Shown here piece by piece: positions 24,185 to 34,180 of a stretch of 64,000 bases of DNA. The stretch's first letter is position 1, and every line of letters starts with the position of its first letter. Source of the stretch: CAZOZP01 sp964584325 (GTDB lineage Bacteria; Bacteroidota; Ignavibacteria; Ignavibacteriales; Melioribacteraceae). Position numbers and translations under genes: made by a program. The notes beneath the pieces were generated by a model that ran no database searches, was not told the origin of the DNA, and saw nothing but the letters and a program-made list of their open reading frames with translations. Where the stretch lies: assembly GCA_964584325.1 (NCBI GenBank), contig CAZOZP010000001.1, positions 62,001 through 126,000 on the forward strand. Reading direction: 5' to 3'.

Positions 24185-25698
24185 GTAAGTATGCCTTGAT
24201 GAGCGTTTCCGATAAAACAAATCTGCTTGAATTTGCACATGACCTTAATCTGAACGGATACATTATACTGGCAACCGGAAATACTGCCAGAATACTTTTG
24301 GAAAATAGAATTGACTGCATTAAAATTGAAGATTATACAGGATTCCCTGAAATATTTGATGGTAGAGTTAAAACACTTCAACCTGCCATTTTCGGAGGAA
24401 TTTTAATGCGTAGAGACAATGGCAGTGATATTGAGCAGGCTGCAAGTAACGAAATATCACCAATTGATATTGTATGTGTGAATTTGTATCCCTTTCCTCA
24501 AGTTGTTAATAGGACAGACATTGATCTTCAAACAAAAATTGAGAATATCGATATTGGTGGCCCTAGTTTAATAAGAGCAGCAGCCAAAAACTATAAATAC
24601 GTCAGCGTTCTTACCAATCCACTACAATACAAGAAGTTCTCTGAAGAATTGTCAACCGGCACTATTTCGTCCGAAACCCGCACTCGGTTAGCTTATGATG
24701 CTTTTTCATACACTTCTTATTATGATACACTTATAGCAAATTTCTTTGAAAGTGAGTTTTCATTTGAAAAAAAGGATATTAGAATAAATTATCCAAAAAC
24801 TCTTGATCTTAGATATGGAGAAAACCCGCATCAGAAAGGCGGATTTTATGGTAATATGGAAGAGTATTTTGAACTCTTGGCAGGGAAAGAATTAAGCTAC
24901 AATAACATAGTCGATTTATCTGCGGCGGTTGAACTGGTTCTGGATATGGAAAAGAATTCCTGTGCAATAATAAAGCATACAAATGCAGCAGGAGCCGCTA
25001 ATTCGCCAACAGTTTACGAATCATACATTAATGCACTATCAGGGGATCCGGTTTCAGCTTTTGGAGGAATAGTTGCTTTTAATGGTATTATTGATTTAAG
25101 AACAGCCGAAAAACTAAACGAAATATTCCTTGAAATTATTTGTGCTTTCGATTTTGAAGCTGATGCAATGGAGTTACTATTAAAAAAGAAAAACAGAAGA
25201 ATCATAAAGATAAAGAAGAACAAAATTGACGAAACATATAGTGTAAAATCTGTACCGGGAGGTGTAATAGTTCAGGAAACAGATAAATCAGTTCTGGATT
25301 TCGAAAATATTAAAGTTGTAACGAAACAAGAATTTCCTGAAGAATTAAAGAAGGATATTAAACTTGCCTGGACTGTATGCAAACACACGAAATCTAATGC
25401 GATTGTTTATGTTAAGGATGGAAAAGTTGTTGGTGTAGGAGCAGGTCAAATGTCAAGAATAGATTCAGCTAAGATAGCAGCATTAAAAGCTAAAGAGTTC
25501 GGTCATAGTCTTGATGGAGCAGTTGCCGCTTCTGATGCTTTCTTTCCTTTTCCGGACGGAGTAGAGGAAATAGCAGCACACGGTATTCAAACAATAATTC
25601 AGCCCGGCGGATCGGTTAGAGACGAAGAGGTAATAGCTGCCGCTGAAAAACTTAATCTGGTAATGATATTTACCGGAATCAGAAACTTTAAACACTAA
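24181..25698 (+). CDS. purH: Bifunctional AICAR transformylase / IMP cyclohydrolase
   Basis: A 505-residue enzyme catalysing the last two steps of IMP synthesis. The N-terminal MGS-like cyclohydrolase domain (KYALMSVSDKTNLLEFA to about residue 190) has FDGRVKTLQPAIFGGIL. The C-terminal transformylase domain contains LRYGENPHQKG and the catalytic Lys-His in IIKHTNAAGAA. KHTNAAG replaces KHxNPCG of Proteobacteria. The start codon is TTG within a TTGA overlap with purN, so reinitiation by the same ribosome is likely. Confidence 0.95.
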   Translation: MSKYALMSVSDKTNLLEFAHDLNLNGYIILATGNTARILLENRIDCIKIEDYTGFPEIFDGRVKTLQPAIFGGILMRRDNGSDIEQAASNEISPIDIVCVNLYPFPQVVNRTDIDLQTKIENIDIGGPSLIRAAAKNYKYVSVLTNPLQYKKFSEELSTGTISSETRTRLAYDAFSYTSYYDTLIANFFESEFSFEKKDIRINYPKTLDLRYGENPHQKGGFYGNMEEYFELLAGKELSYNNIVDLSAAVELVLDMEKNSCAIIKHTNAAGAANSPTVYESYINALSGDPVSAFGGIVAFNGIIDLRTAEKLNEIFLEIICAFDFEADAMELLLKKKNRRIIKIKKNKIDETYSVKSVPGGVIVQETDKSVLDFENIKVVTKQEFPEELKKDIKLAWTVCKHTKSNAIVYVKDGKVVGVGAGQMSRIDSAKIAALKAKEFGHSLDGAVAASDAFFPFPDGVEEIAAHGIQTIIQPGGSVRDEEVIAAAEKLNLVMIFTGIRNFKH

Positions 25699-25706
25699 GA
25701 GGAACC

Positions 25707-26732
25707 ATGGGAATTTTTGATTTATTCTCCACAGATATAGCAATGGATTTAGGTACAGCAAACACCCTAATATATATAAAAGGAAAGGGTGTTGTTCTTA
25801 ACGAACCCTCTATTGTGGCTTTCGATAGAAACACAAAGAGAATTATTGCACTAGGAAACAAAGCCAAAGAAATGCAAGGTAGAGAACACCGTGAGATTAG
25901 AGTTTCAAGACCAATGAGAGATGGTGTGATTGCTGATTTTGAAATAGCAGAAGGAATGATTAAGGCTTTTATTAAGAAAGTCAGTGCAGGCTTTCTTCCT
26001 GCCAGAAGAATAGTAGTTGCTGTGCCAAGCGGTGTTACTGAAGTTGAAAAAAGGGCAGTGAGAGATAGTGCTGAACACGCCGGGGCAAAAGAGGTACATC
26101 TTATTGCTGAGCCAATGGCTGCCGCCATAGGTGTAGGAATCGATGTAGAAGCTCCTGTAGGAAATATGATTATTGATATAGGCGGAGGAACAACTGAAAT
26201 TGCGGTTATTGCGCTTTCCGGGATAGTAAACGAGGAATCTCTAAGAGTTGCCGGAGACGAAATGAATAATGCTATTCTTCAATTTTTCAAGAAGAACTAT
26301 AACCTTATGATAGGCGAGAGAACAGCGGAATCTATTAAATGTGAAGTTGGATCGGCCGTCCCTCTAAAAGAAGAAGTTACTATTCAGGTTAAGGGACGCG
26401 ATTTAGTCGGTGGTATCCCGAAAACTTCAGAAGTTAGCTCTGTTGAAATAAGAGAGGCCCTGAATGAAAATATCATACAGATTGTTGAATCTGTAAAGCA
26501 AACACTTGAAAAAACTCCTCCTGAACTTTCTGCTGATATTTTAGATAGAGGAGTTATCCTTTCAGGGGGTGGAGCTTTACTAAAGGGATTGGATGAACGA
26601 ATAAGAATGGAAACAAACCTTCCCGTACATGTTGCCGATGAGCCGCTCACAGCTGTAGTAAGAGGTGCCGGGAAGGCGATAGACAGTTTAAATAAATATT
26701 CAAAGGTGTTTATCAGAAACAGAAGTTATTGA
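25707..26732 (+). CDS. mreB: Rod-shape actin homologue MreB
   Basis: A 341-residue bacterial actin that forms membrane-associated filaments guiding lateral-wall synthesis. The phosphate-1 motif AMDLGTANTLIYIKGKGVVLNEPS, the phosphate-2 motif IIDIGGGTTEIAVI and the adenosine motif SGGGALLKGLDERI are all intact. GAGGAACC lies just before the ATG. It opens the mreB-mreC-mreD-mrdA-rodA operon, with stop/start overlaps into mreC. The cells are therefore probably rods at some stage of growth. Confidence 0.97.
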   Translation: MGIFDLFSTDIAMDLGTANTLIYIKGKGVVLNEPSIVAFDRNTKRIIALGNKAKEMQGREHREIRVSRPMRDGVIADFEIAEGMIKAFIKKVSAGFLPARRIVVAVPSGVTEVEKRAVRDSAEHAGAKEVHLIAEPMAAAIGVGIDVEAPVGNMIIDIGGGTTEIAVIALSGIVNEESLRVAGDEMNNAILQFFKKNYNLMIGERTAESIKCEVGSAVPLKEEVTIQVKGRDLVGGIPKTSEVSSVEIREALNENIIQIVESVKQTLEKTPPELSADILDRGVILSGGGALLKGLDERIRMETNLPVHVADEPLTAVVRGAGKAIDSLNKYSKVFIRNRSY

Positions 26733-27565
26733 TGACAGGAAAAGTCTTTAAATTTCTCAGCGGATATAAAAACATATTTATAGCAGCTGCGTTACTTGTT
26801 TTTTCTTTATATCTGACATCATTAAACGAAACTGTCACTGCAGCCGGGGTAAGAGTTTTTGCTCTGGGAATTACTGCTACCATATCTGAGGCTTTTAATA
26901 ATTTAAAGGATTTTTTTGTTTCTGATGCAGAAATTGAATCTTTAAGGAAACAGAATGCTTATCTAATGCTTGAAGTGAACAAGCTTAGATCTGATGCCGC
27001 AAATGCTTCTTCTCTGAAAGATATGCTTGGAATTATGGATTCTACAAGGACTGAGTTGATTCCTGCAATTGTTATTTTCAAGAATATATCTAAAGCTCAT
27101 TGGATATTTATAATAAATAAAGGCAGGGAAGCAGGAATAGTTAAGGGTATGCCTGTTATGAGCGAAAGAGGATTGGTCGGGATTGTTAGGGAATCGGGCA
27201 TCGGATTTGCGACAGTAAAAACGATTAAAGATATTTCACTAAAATTAGCGGTTTTCAATCAAAGGTCTAAAGTTAACGGAATTCTCAACTATACCGGAAA
27301 CCGTTTAGTGATTAAGAATATTCCATCTACCTATGATATGGAAGTGGGAGATAGAATTGTAAGCTCGGATTTCAGTTCCATTCTGCCACCTGACATCCCT
27401 GTTGGTTTGGTTGTAAGAAAAGAGACTAATGTTACAGGCTTGGTAAGTGATATTATTGTATCCACTTTCTCTGATTTAAATAGTCTTAAGTATGTTTATG
27501 TCTATAAATCTGTCTTCAGCAAGAAACTTGACGGCGTTGAACTTAATCTTATAGGCGGAGACTAA
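26732..27565 (+). CDS. mreC: Rod-shape protein MreC
   Basis: A 277-residue bitopic membrane protein of the elongasome. It has a short cytoplasmic tail, one membrane helix (about residues 13-35), a coiled coil (VSDAEIESLRKQNAYLMLEV region) and the periplasmic beta-barrel domain with NKGREAGIVKGMPVMSERGLVGIV and VGDRIVSSDFSSILPPDIPVG, both MreC hallmarks. It links MreB and MreD to PBP2. The ATG overlaps the mreB stop by one base (TGATG); a TTG one codon upstream is less likely. Confidence 0.95.
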   Translation: MTGKVFKFLSGYKNIFIAAALLVFSLYLTSLNETVTAAGVRVFALGITATISEAFNNLKDFFVSDAEIESLRKQNAYLMLEVNKLRSDAANASSLKDMLGIMDSTRTELIPAIVIFKNISKAHWIFIINKGREAGIVKGMPVMSERGLVGIVRESGIGFATVKTIKDISLKLAVFNQRSKVNGILNYTGNRLVIKNIPSTYDMEVGDRIVSSDFSSILPPDIPVGLVVRKETNVTGLVSDIIVSTFSDLNSLKYVYVYKSVFSKKLDGVELNLIGGD

Positions 27566-27566
27566 C

Positions 27567-28055
27567 ATGAACAGGGATATATTTAAATCGGCAATTTATT
27601 TAGTTCCAGCTCTTGCAATTCAACTTAGCCTTTTTAATTTTATTACATTTGAAGGAATAAAGCCTGATCTGCTTATTATACTAATCACCTTTTTTTCATT
27701 AAGGAATGGTCAGCTTTATGGAATTATAATTGGGTTTCTTTATGGAGCTGTTGCTGATCTTTTCGGAGGGGGGGTAATAGGAACCAGTATGTTCGCATAT
27801 ACTCTTTCCGGATTTATAATAGGATTCTTTTATAATGAGAATAAAATTGCCAATCATACTACTGAAGTAAATTTCCTGTTTTTTGTTTCCTTTGCAGCCG
27901 GATTATCCTCATTCATATTTAATCTTTTTGAAGTAAACCGAGTTTACGTAAATATGATGAATCTTCTTCTTGTACAGGGTATCATTCCCGGCATTTATAC
28001 AGCTGTAATTGCAATCCCTTTTATGATTCTCAATTTCAGAAAAGGAATAGAATGA
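27567..28055 (+). CDS. mreD: Rod-shape protein MreD
   Basis: A 162-residue protein with about five membrane helices, the usual size and topology of MreD. Family-like features are the PDLLIILITFFSLRNGQLYGIIIGFLYG stretch (a conserved proline-aspartate followed by a small-residue helix) and GGGVIGTSMFAYTLSGF. It partners MreC and PBP2. It starts 1 nt after mreC and its stop overlaps the mrdA ATG by 4 bp (ATGA), so identity rests on sequence and position together. Confidence 0.9.
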   Translation: MNRDIFKSAIYLVPALAIQLSLFNFITFEGIKPDLLIILITFFSLRNGQLYGIIIGFLYGAVADLFGGGVIGTSMFAYTLSGFIIGFFYNENKIANHTTEVNFLFFVSFAAGLSSFIFNLFEVNRVYVNMMNLLLVQGIIPGIYTAVIAIPFMILNFRKGIE

Positions 28056-29845
28056 ATTTTGCATCTTCATTCAGGCGACGAGTATTTTTTTCCATTATAA
28101 CCGGATATGTAGTGCTTGTTGTTTTTCAGCTTTTTGTGATGCAGATACTTGATAATTTACTTTACGACGAAAAATCCAGAGGAAATAGTATAGAGGCAAT
28201 ACAGAAGGAAGCGCCGCGCGGAATCCTTTTTGATAGAAATCTTGATGTACTGGTTGGAAATAAACCTTCATTTACTCTTCAGATTATTCCCTTTTATTAT
28301 AATAGATCATTAAATACTGTAATAGAAAAGGTTATTGGAGCAGATGCCGGATATATTGAAAAAATATTAAAATTAAATGAGAATTATTCAAAATATAATC
28401 CTGTTAAGATAAGACGAAATATAGATATGAAGGTGGTATCCTGGCTTGAGGAAAACTCAGAAAAACTACCCGGAGTTGAATTCGTTGTTGATGTTCAGAG
28501 AGATTATTCTAACGGTGTAACCGGCTCACATGCTTTCGGATATGTGAAAGAAATTACATCAACACAGCTCAAACAACTTGCTCCTGAATACATTATGGGG
28601 GATAATATTGGTCACGCCGGTATTGAAAAAACATATGAAAAATACCTCAGAGGAGAAAAAGGATATAATTATTATCTGGTTGATGCCCGAAGGAGAATAA
28701 TTGGAAAACTTAACAAAGGGAAGGAAGATAAAACTGCAGTAAAAGGTAAAGATTTGATTGTTACTCTTGACCTTGAAACACAGAAAGCAGCTGAAGAAGC
28801 TTTAAGGGGAAAAACAGGGTCTGTTATTGCAATTGAACCGGCTACCGGAGAAATACTGGCATTTGTAAGTGCCCCTGATTTTGATTTGGATAAGTTCACC
28901 TCATATACAACAAGAGATTTTCTTGATAGCCTTCAAGACGATCCTAAAAAGCCTTTATTTAATAGAGTATGTATGTCAATTTATTCTCCGGGTTCTACCT
29001 ATAAAATGATGGTTGCAGCTGCCGGACTCGAAACGGGAACTATCGATGAAAAAACAATTTACAGCTGTCCGGGAGGTTATACTCTTGGCGGGAGGCTTTA
29101 TAAATGTATGCATATACATGGTTCTGTTGATGTTCTTACGTCTATCGAAAAATCCTGCAATACATTTTATTACCGGTTAGCCATTAATATTGGATTGGCG
29201 AATTGGCATGATTATTCATACAAACTTGGATTTGGGCATAAAACTGGTCTTGATATAGGTGGAGAAATAAACGGATTAGCCCCGGATAAAGCATATTACG
29301 ATAGAGCTTTTGGGAAAGGCCGCTGGAAGGAGTCCGGGATGGTAATTAATCTTGGAATTGGACAAGGTGAACTCAGTGTCACTCCTCTACAACTTGCACA
29401 TTATGCTGCAATGCTTGCAAATTATGGAACAACATACGCGCCTCATCTTGCCAGAGGATATATTGATACCCGGAAGAAAAGAGTAGTGAAATTTGATTTT
29501 AAGAAAGTTGATTCCGGAATAAGCCGAAAAACTTTCGAGATAATTCGTGAAGGGATGAGAAGGGTAGTTGAAGGATACGGTACAGCAAGGCATATTAAAA
29601 TTGAAGGTATTGAGATTGCCGGGAAAACCGGTACTGCGCAAAATCCACATGGAGAGAACCATGCTCTTTTTATTGGTTTTGCTCCTTTTGATAATCCGAA
29701 AATAGCTGTTGCAGTTATTGTAGAAAATGCCGGATTTGGTGGGACACATGCTGCCCCGGTTGCAAAAAGAGTGTTTGAGACGTATCTATCCAAAGAGCAT
29801 ATAATTGATGAAGAAGCAATTTTCTCCATTTTTAAGGAGGAATAA
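28052..29845 (+). CDS. mrdA: Penicillin-binding protein 2 (elongation transpeptidase)
   Basis: A 597-residue class B PBP anchored by one N-terminal helix. The dimerisation domain begins at RGILFDRN. The transpeptidase domain has the catalytic serine in SPGSTYKMM, the SCN triad in IEKSCNTFYY, and KTGTAQ. A Cys-containing loop SCPGGYTLGGRLYKCMHIHG is typical of the PBP2 branch. It cross-links peptidoglycan with RodA during elongation. The ATG overlaps the mreD stop by 4 bp and rodA starts 5 nt after the stop. Confidence 0.96.
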   Translation: MNFASSFRRRVFFSIITGYVVLVVFQLFVMQILDNLLYDEKSRGNSIEAIQKEAPRGILFDRNLDVLVGNKPSFTLQIIPFYYNRSLNTVIEKVIGADAGYIEKILKLNENYSKYNPVKIRRNIDMKVVSWLEENSEKLPGVEFVVDVQRDYSNGVTGSHAFGYVKEITSTQLKQLAPEYIMGDNIGHAGIEKTYEKYLRGEKGYNYYLVDARRRIIGKLNKGKEDKTAVKGKDLIVTLDLETQKAAEEALRGKTGSVIAIEPATGEILAFVSAPDFDLDKFTSYTTRDFLDSLQDDPKKPLFNRVCMSIYSPGSTYKMMVAAAGLETGTIDEKTIYSCPGGYTLGGRLYKCMHIHGSVDVLTSIEKSCNTFYYRLAINIGLANWHDYSYKLGFGHKTGLDIGGEINGLAPDKAYYDRAFGKGRWKESGMVINLGIGQGELSVTPLQLAHYAAMLANYGTTYAPHLARGYIDTRKKRVVKFDFKKVDSGISRKTFEIIREGMRRVVEGYGTARHIKIEGIEIAGKTGTAQNPHGENHALFIGFAPFDNPKIAVAVIVENAGFGGTHAAPVAKRVFETYLSKEHIIDEEAIFSIFKEE

Positions 29846-29850
29846 TAATA

Positions 29851-31080
29851 ATGAGAATAACAGATAATTTAACAGACAGATTTGATATCGTATTATTCCT
29901 TTCCGCAGTATTAATTGTTGGTCTCGGACTAGCGGCAGTTTACAGTTCTACGATAAATCATCCAACGGCAGTTGGGAATTTTGATAAACAATTGATGGCA
30001 TTTCTTATATCCTTAGGCCTTTTGTTTTTTATAATGTTTTTACCAAAACAAATTATACGCAATATAGCAATTCCATATTATGTAGTTACAGTTTTCTTTC
30101 TTGTTGTTGTCCTTGTTGCCGGTAAAACTGTATATGGAGCAAAAAGCTGGCTTGGATTCGGATCATTTGGATTCCAGCCTTCCGAATTTGCTAAGGGAGG
30201 AGTTATTTTGCTTACAGCATTGTGGCTTAGTCAGAATAACAGGGATATAAACAGTTTTAAGGATGTTTTTGCAGCTCTTGCCATTGCTGCACTTCCGGTA
30301 ATTCTTATACTACTTGAACCTGATATGGGGTCTTCCATTATTTTTATGGTAATATGGATGGTTATGATATTTTGGGCCGGGATAAATCTTTTTTGGATTT
30401 TTGTCGTTATTTCACCGGGTTTTGTACTTTTTAGTTCGCTTTTCGGAATGCCGTTTTTTATTATAGCAATGCTTGCGGTATTAGGTTTGCTTTTCTTTTT
30501 CAGAAGAAATATTTTTAATTCTGCTGTAATATTTTCAGTAAACCTTGCAGCAGGATTCCTATTCGATGTAATGTTCAAATACTTAAAACCTCATCAGCAA
30601 AAAAGAATAATCACATTCCTTGATCCGGGAGCTGATCCGCTCGGAGCAGGTTATAATGCAATTCAGGCGAAGGTGGCAATCGGATCGGGGGGATTAACAG
30701 GTAAGGGATTTTTACAAGGGAACCAGACTCAACTTAGGTTTATTCCAGAACAATGGACAGACTTCATTTTTTGCGTAATCGGAGAAGAATTCGGCTTTAT
30801 CGGTAGTTTTAGTATAATAATACTATACCTGATTATTATGCTTAGAATGCTGAAGTTAGCTACCAGTGTGAAAGATAGATTCAGCAGCTTAGTTGTAATC
30901 GGAATTCTATCGCTGTTTTTTACACATTTTAGTATAAACGTTGGAATGAATTTAGGTCTAATGCCTGTAATTGGGGTTCCGTTACCATTTATGAGTTATG
31001 GAGGCAGCGCGATGCTTTCAAATTTGATTTTACTTGGAATAGTCTTAAATATTTACAGAAACAGAAAACAATTTGCATAA
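29851..31080 (+). CDS. rodA: Peptidoglycan polymerase RodA (SEDS)
   Basis: A 409-residue SEDS glycosyltransferase with about ten membrane helices that polymerises lipid II with PBP2. Conserved segments are YGAKSWLGFGSFGFQPSEFAK, LLEPDMGSSI, FLDPGADPLGAGYNAIQAKVAIGSGG, FIPEQWTDFIFCVIGEEFGF and VPLPFMSYGGSAM; the catalytic Asp of the W-T-D-F motif is present. An extra hydrophobic stretch occurs in the middle, around residues 170-225, as in some Bacteroidota RodA proteins. GGAGGA lies about 8 nt before the ATG. Confidence 0.95.
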   Translation: MRITDNLTDRFDIVLFLSAVLIVGLGLAAVYSSTINHPTAVGNFDKQLMAFLISLGLLFFIMFLPKQIIRNIAIPYYVVTVFFLVVVLVAGKTVYGAKSWLGFGSFGFQPSEFAKGGVILLTALWLSQNNRDINSFKDVFAALAIAALPVILILLEPDMGSSIIFMVIWMVMIFWAGINLFWIFVVISPGFVLFSSLFGMPFFIIAMLAVLGLLFFFRRNIFNSAVIFSVNLAAGFLFDVMFKYLKPHQQKRIITFLDPGADPLGAGYNAIQAKVAIGSGGLTGKGFLQGNQTQLRFIPEQWTDFIFCVIGEEFGFIGSFSIIILYLIIMLRMLKLATSVKDRFSSLVVIGILSLFFTHFSINVGMNLGLMPVIGVPLPFMSYGGSAMLSNLILLGIVLNIYRNRKQFA

Positions 31081-31090
31081 AAGAGGAAAT

Positions 31091-31900
31091 ATGACATCGC
31101 AAGAAAAGATTCAAAATCGAACAAATCTGCAGAAACATATCTGTATAGGTCTTGATTCTGATATCACAAAGATACCGCAACATTTAAGAAGTTATTCAGA
31201 CCCTGTATTTGAGTTTAATAGAATAATAATCGAAAATACTTCTCAGGAAGCTGCTGCATATAAACTGAATCTTGCATTTTATGAGAGTGAAGGCCAAAAA
31301 GGTTTTGAAACTTTATATAAAACGATGGAAATAATGCCCAAAGATATACTTGTTATTGGAGATGCTAAGCGAGGAGATATTGGAAACACTTCTGAGATGT
31401 ATGCTAAATCGCTATTTGAACATTTCGGGTTTGATGCATCAACACTTAATGCATATATGGGATATGATGCAATTGAGCCTTTTGCACGGTATAAAGATAA
31501 AATAAACTACATTCTTGTGCTAACTTCAAATAAAGGTTCGGCTGATTTCCAAAAAATGAAACTTCAAAACGGGAAGTTCCTATATGAACAAATGCTTGAA
31601 ACGGTAAAACAGTGGAATACGGATAATAACCTTGGCATTGTGTTCGGAGCTACCAATTCTGAACAACTCCTGCAAACAGCCGAAGATTTCCGAGGATTAC
31701 AAGTTCTGCTTCCCGGTATTGGAGCTCAGGGAGGAAGTCTGGAAGATGTAATAAAAACATTTAAAGGAATTTCATCTCAGGATTTCACAATTAATGTAAG
31801 CAGGGCTGTTATATATGCTTCAGACGGAAAGGATTTTGGAGACAAGGCAAAAAAAGTGCTTAACGATTACAATAGTCAAATAAAAAATATTTTCGAATAA
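31091..31900 (+). CDS. pyrF: Orotidine-5'-phosphate decarboxylase (type 2)
   Basis: A 269-residue OMP decarboxylase producing UMP. The active-site motif DAKRGDIGNT, with the catalytic Lys and Asp charge network, is complete. CIGLDSDITKIP near the N-terminus and LPGIGAQGG near the phosphate site fit the longer PyrF type 2 subfamily of about 270 residues. The ATG at 31091 is preferred since AAGAGGA precedes it; upstream codons fall within rodA. It lies at the end of the rod-shape operon, 10 nt past rodA. Confidence 0.94.
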   Translation: MTSQEKIQNRTNLQKHICIGLDSDITKIPQHLRSYSDPVFEFNRIIIENTSQEAAAYKLNLAFYESEGQKGFETLYKTMEIMPKDILVIGDAKRGDIGNTSEMYAKSLFEHFGFDASTLNAYMGYDAIEPFARYKDKINYILVLTSNKGSADFQKMKLQNGKFLYEQMLETVKQWNTDNNLGIVFGATNSEQLLQTAEDFRGLQVLLPGIGAQGGSLEDVIKTFKGISSQDFTINVSRAVIYASDGKDFGDKAKKVLNDYNSQIKNIFE

Positions 31901-31979
31901 AAATATTTAGCAATTTATTTGTAATTATTATATCTTGTTATCTGATTGTATGATTCCAATTCCGCTGAAAAGAGGCAAT

Positions 31980-33464
31980 ATGGGTAAGATAACAAAAATG
32001 TACGAAAAGGATATTTATCTTCTTTGGCAGCAACAAAAATTTAAAGGAGATCTTTTTACTGCCAAAGGAGATACAGTTATTGTTTTGGACAAAGGCGAAC
32101 TTGATCCTGATAAACCAGGTCCTGATTTTCAGAACGCTCGAATTAAAATAGGCAATCTGACATATATAGGTGATGTCGAGATTGAAAATAATCCTGCCAA
32201 TTGGAAACAGCATGGTCACAGTATTGATTCAAAATACAATAAAGTAATTCTTTTGGTTTGTATGCATAACCCCGGCGATTATAGTTATGTGCATACAAAA
32301 GAAGGACGTAAAGTTCAGATTCTTAGTCTTGCCGAATATATACCTAAGCAACAGTTTCAAACAATCGAATCGGAATATGAAGCCGAAACATCCGGTGAAA
32401 ATAAAATGATGCGGTGTTATGGCAATACTGACGATGTGACTTTTGAAATCAAATCAGAAATTCTTAAATCTCTTGGTGTTGAAAGATTTAGAAAAAAAAG
32501 CGAGAGGATGTTCCAAAGGCTTAAGGAATTGGCCTATATAAAAGAACTAAAACTGCACGAACCAAAAATATCCTATGATTTGTCTGCTGAATTTAGAGAA
32601 AAGGAAGATAACAACCTTGATTATCAGAATAAATCTCTCTGGCAGCAGCTTTTTTATGAAAACATCTTTGAAGCATTAGGTTATTCACAAAACAAATCAA
32701 TAATGCTTAAACTTGCACAAAGCGTCAATATTACTTTTTTAGAAAAAATAACGGCAGGGCAGAATTCAGAGAAACAAATTGAATCAGCACTATTTCATAT
32801 TGCGGGACTTCTTGATAATAACAATATGAATGCTGAAGGTGAAGCTTATTATAACGAATTGAATAAAGAGTGGGTGAATATAAGAAGAATATATGATGGT
32901 GATTATTACAGCAAAAGTGACTGGCATTTTTTCCGTTTAAGACCTCAAAATTTTCCTACCATTCGGCTGGCCGGAGGAGTAAAACTTGCGTCAGATATAC
33001 TCTACGGAAATTTCATCGGAAAACTGCTAAGAAAGATAAATGAGATCAAAAATATAACGGTATTGATTAAAGTGCTTAGATCTGTGTTTATAGTAAAATC
33101 CGAAGGATATTGGGGTAAACATTATATATTTAATGAAGTTAATCGGTCAGAGATAAAGTATTTCATTGGATTATCTCGTGCCGATGAGATTATTGTTAAT
33201 GTAATACTTCCAATACTCTTGCTTTATTTCGAGATATTTCCAAATCATACTTTATCAAAAAAAATCATTTCTGTTTATGGTACTTACGAGCAGAATGCTG
33301 AAAATAAAATCATCACTGATGTTTCTGATGCTTTAGGGCTGGATCATCTTTATAAAAAGACAGTTTATGCTCAAGGAATGATAGAATTGTTCAGAACACT
33401 CTGCACAAAAGGGAAGTGTGAAGAGTGTGGTATCGGGAAAATAATATATTCTGATAAGAGTTAA
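31980..33464 (+). CDS. DUF2851-family protein
   Basis: A 494-residue soluble protein of the DUF2851 family, found in Bacteroidota and Chlorobi and of unknown function. Typical segments are YEKDIYLLWQQQKF at the N-terminus, GPDFQNARIKIG, GDVEIENNPANWKQHGH, YNKVILLVC, and WHFFRLRPQNFPTIRLAGG in the second half. The C-terminus has CTKGKCEECGIG, a possible metal site. The ATG at 31980 is chosen for its AAGAGG site. It ends in a TTAA shared with the stop of the convergent nuclease-like gene. Confidence 0.88.
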   Translation: MGKITKMYEKDIYLLWQQQKFKGDLFTAKGDTVIVLDKGELDPDKPGPDFQNARIKIGNLTYIGDVEIENNPANWKQHGHSIDSKYNKVILLVCMHNPGDYSYVHTKEGRKVQILSLAEYIPKQQFQTIESEYEAETSGENKMMRCYGNTDDVTFEIKSEILKSLGVERFRKKSERMFQRLKELAYIKELKLHEPKISYDLSAEFREKEDNNLDYQNKSLWQQLFYENIFEALGYSQNKSIMLKLAQSVNITFLEKITAGQNSEKQIESALFHIAGLLDNNNMNAEGEAYYNELNKEWVNIRRIYDGDYYSKSDWHFFRLRPQNFPTIRLAGGVKLASDILYGNFIGKLLRKINEIKNITVLIKVLRSVFIVKSEGYWGKHYIFNEVNRSEIKYFIGLSRADEIIVNVILPILLLYFEIFPNHTLSKKIISVYGTYEQNAENKIITDVSDALGLDHLYKKTVYAQGMIELFRTLCTKGKCEECGIGKIIYSDKS

Positions 33465-34069
33465 TTAGATGTTTTATTCTTTTTATTAATTATATCTCTC
33501 AGTTTGGCTGCTTTCTCGTAATCTTCTTTTTCAATAGCTTCTCTGAGCTGATCTTGAAGTGTTGCAGAATCAGCTTCTTCTTTAGGACTTCTAATTGGTT
33601 CAGGATCAAAAAACATTTCTTCATTTTCGAATGATTCTTCAGTCGGGTTTTCTTCTTTACCTGAAGGAATAAATCCTGCAGCTTTCATTACTTTTTCAGA
33701 TACATAAATCGGGGCACCGGTTCTTACTGCAAGAGCTATTGCATCACTAGGTCTTGAATCAATTGTATTAGTAAATGATGAAACTTCAATAACAAGCTTA
33801 GCATAAAATGTATTTTCTCTCAAATCATCAATAGTTATTTCTACAAGAGATCCTCCTAAATGATCTAAAAGTATTTTCAATAAATCATGAGTCAAAGGTC
33901 TTGGTGGTTTAATTCCTTCAATTTCAAGAGCGATAGCTTGAGCCTCAAACGAGCCAATTATAATTGGGAGTCTTCTAACTCCGTATGTTTCTTTTAGGAG
34001 AAGTGCATAGGCTCCGCCGGCAGAAGGGCTGGAAGACAATCCTAAAATTTCAACCTGAACTTTATTCAC
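33461..34069 (-). CDS. Bifunctional nuclease (BFN) domain protein with UVR motif
   Basis: A 202-residue protein with two recognisable parts. Residues 1-135 are a BFN/DUF151 domain (LPIIIGSFEAQAIALEIEG, RPLTHDLL, IDSRPSDAIALAVR, PIYVSEKVMKAAG), whose plant homologue acts on RNA and DNA; bacterial roles are unclear. After an acidic linker, the C-terminus has a UvrB/UvrC-type motif DQLREAIEKEDYEKAAKLRD. This architecture is common in Bacteroidota. It is divergent from clpS and convergent with the DUF2851 gene, sharing a 4-bp TTAA stop. Confidence 0.9.
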   Translation of the reverse strand: MNKVQVEILGLSSSPSAGGAYALLLKETYGVRRLPIIIGSFEAQAIALEIEGIKPPRPLTHDLLKILLDHLGGSLVEITIDDLRENTFYAKLVIEVSSFTNTIDSRPSDAIALAVRTGAPIYVSEKVMKAAGFIPSGKEENPTEESFENEEMFFDPEPIRSPKEEADSATLQDQLREAIEKEDYEKAAKLRDIINKKNKTSN

Positions 34070-34180
34070 TTTTAATACACTTTTGTTGTCTGAATTTTGA
34101 ATTATACACAGCTAATATATATATTTCAGAGTGGAAAGTAAACCAATTTAATAAAAAAGTAATTCGTAGAGGTTTTGTTG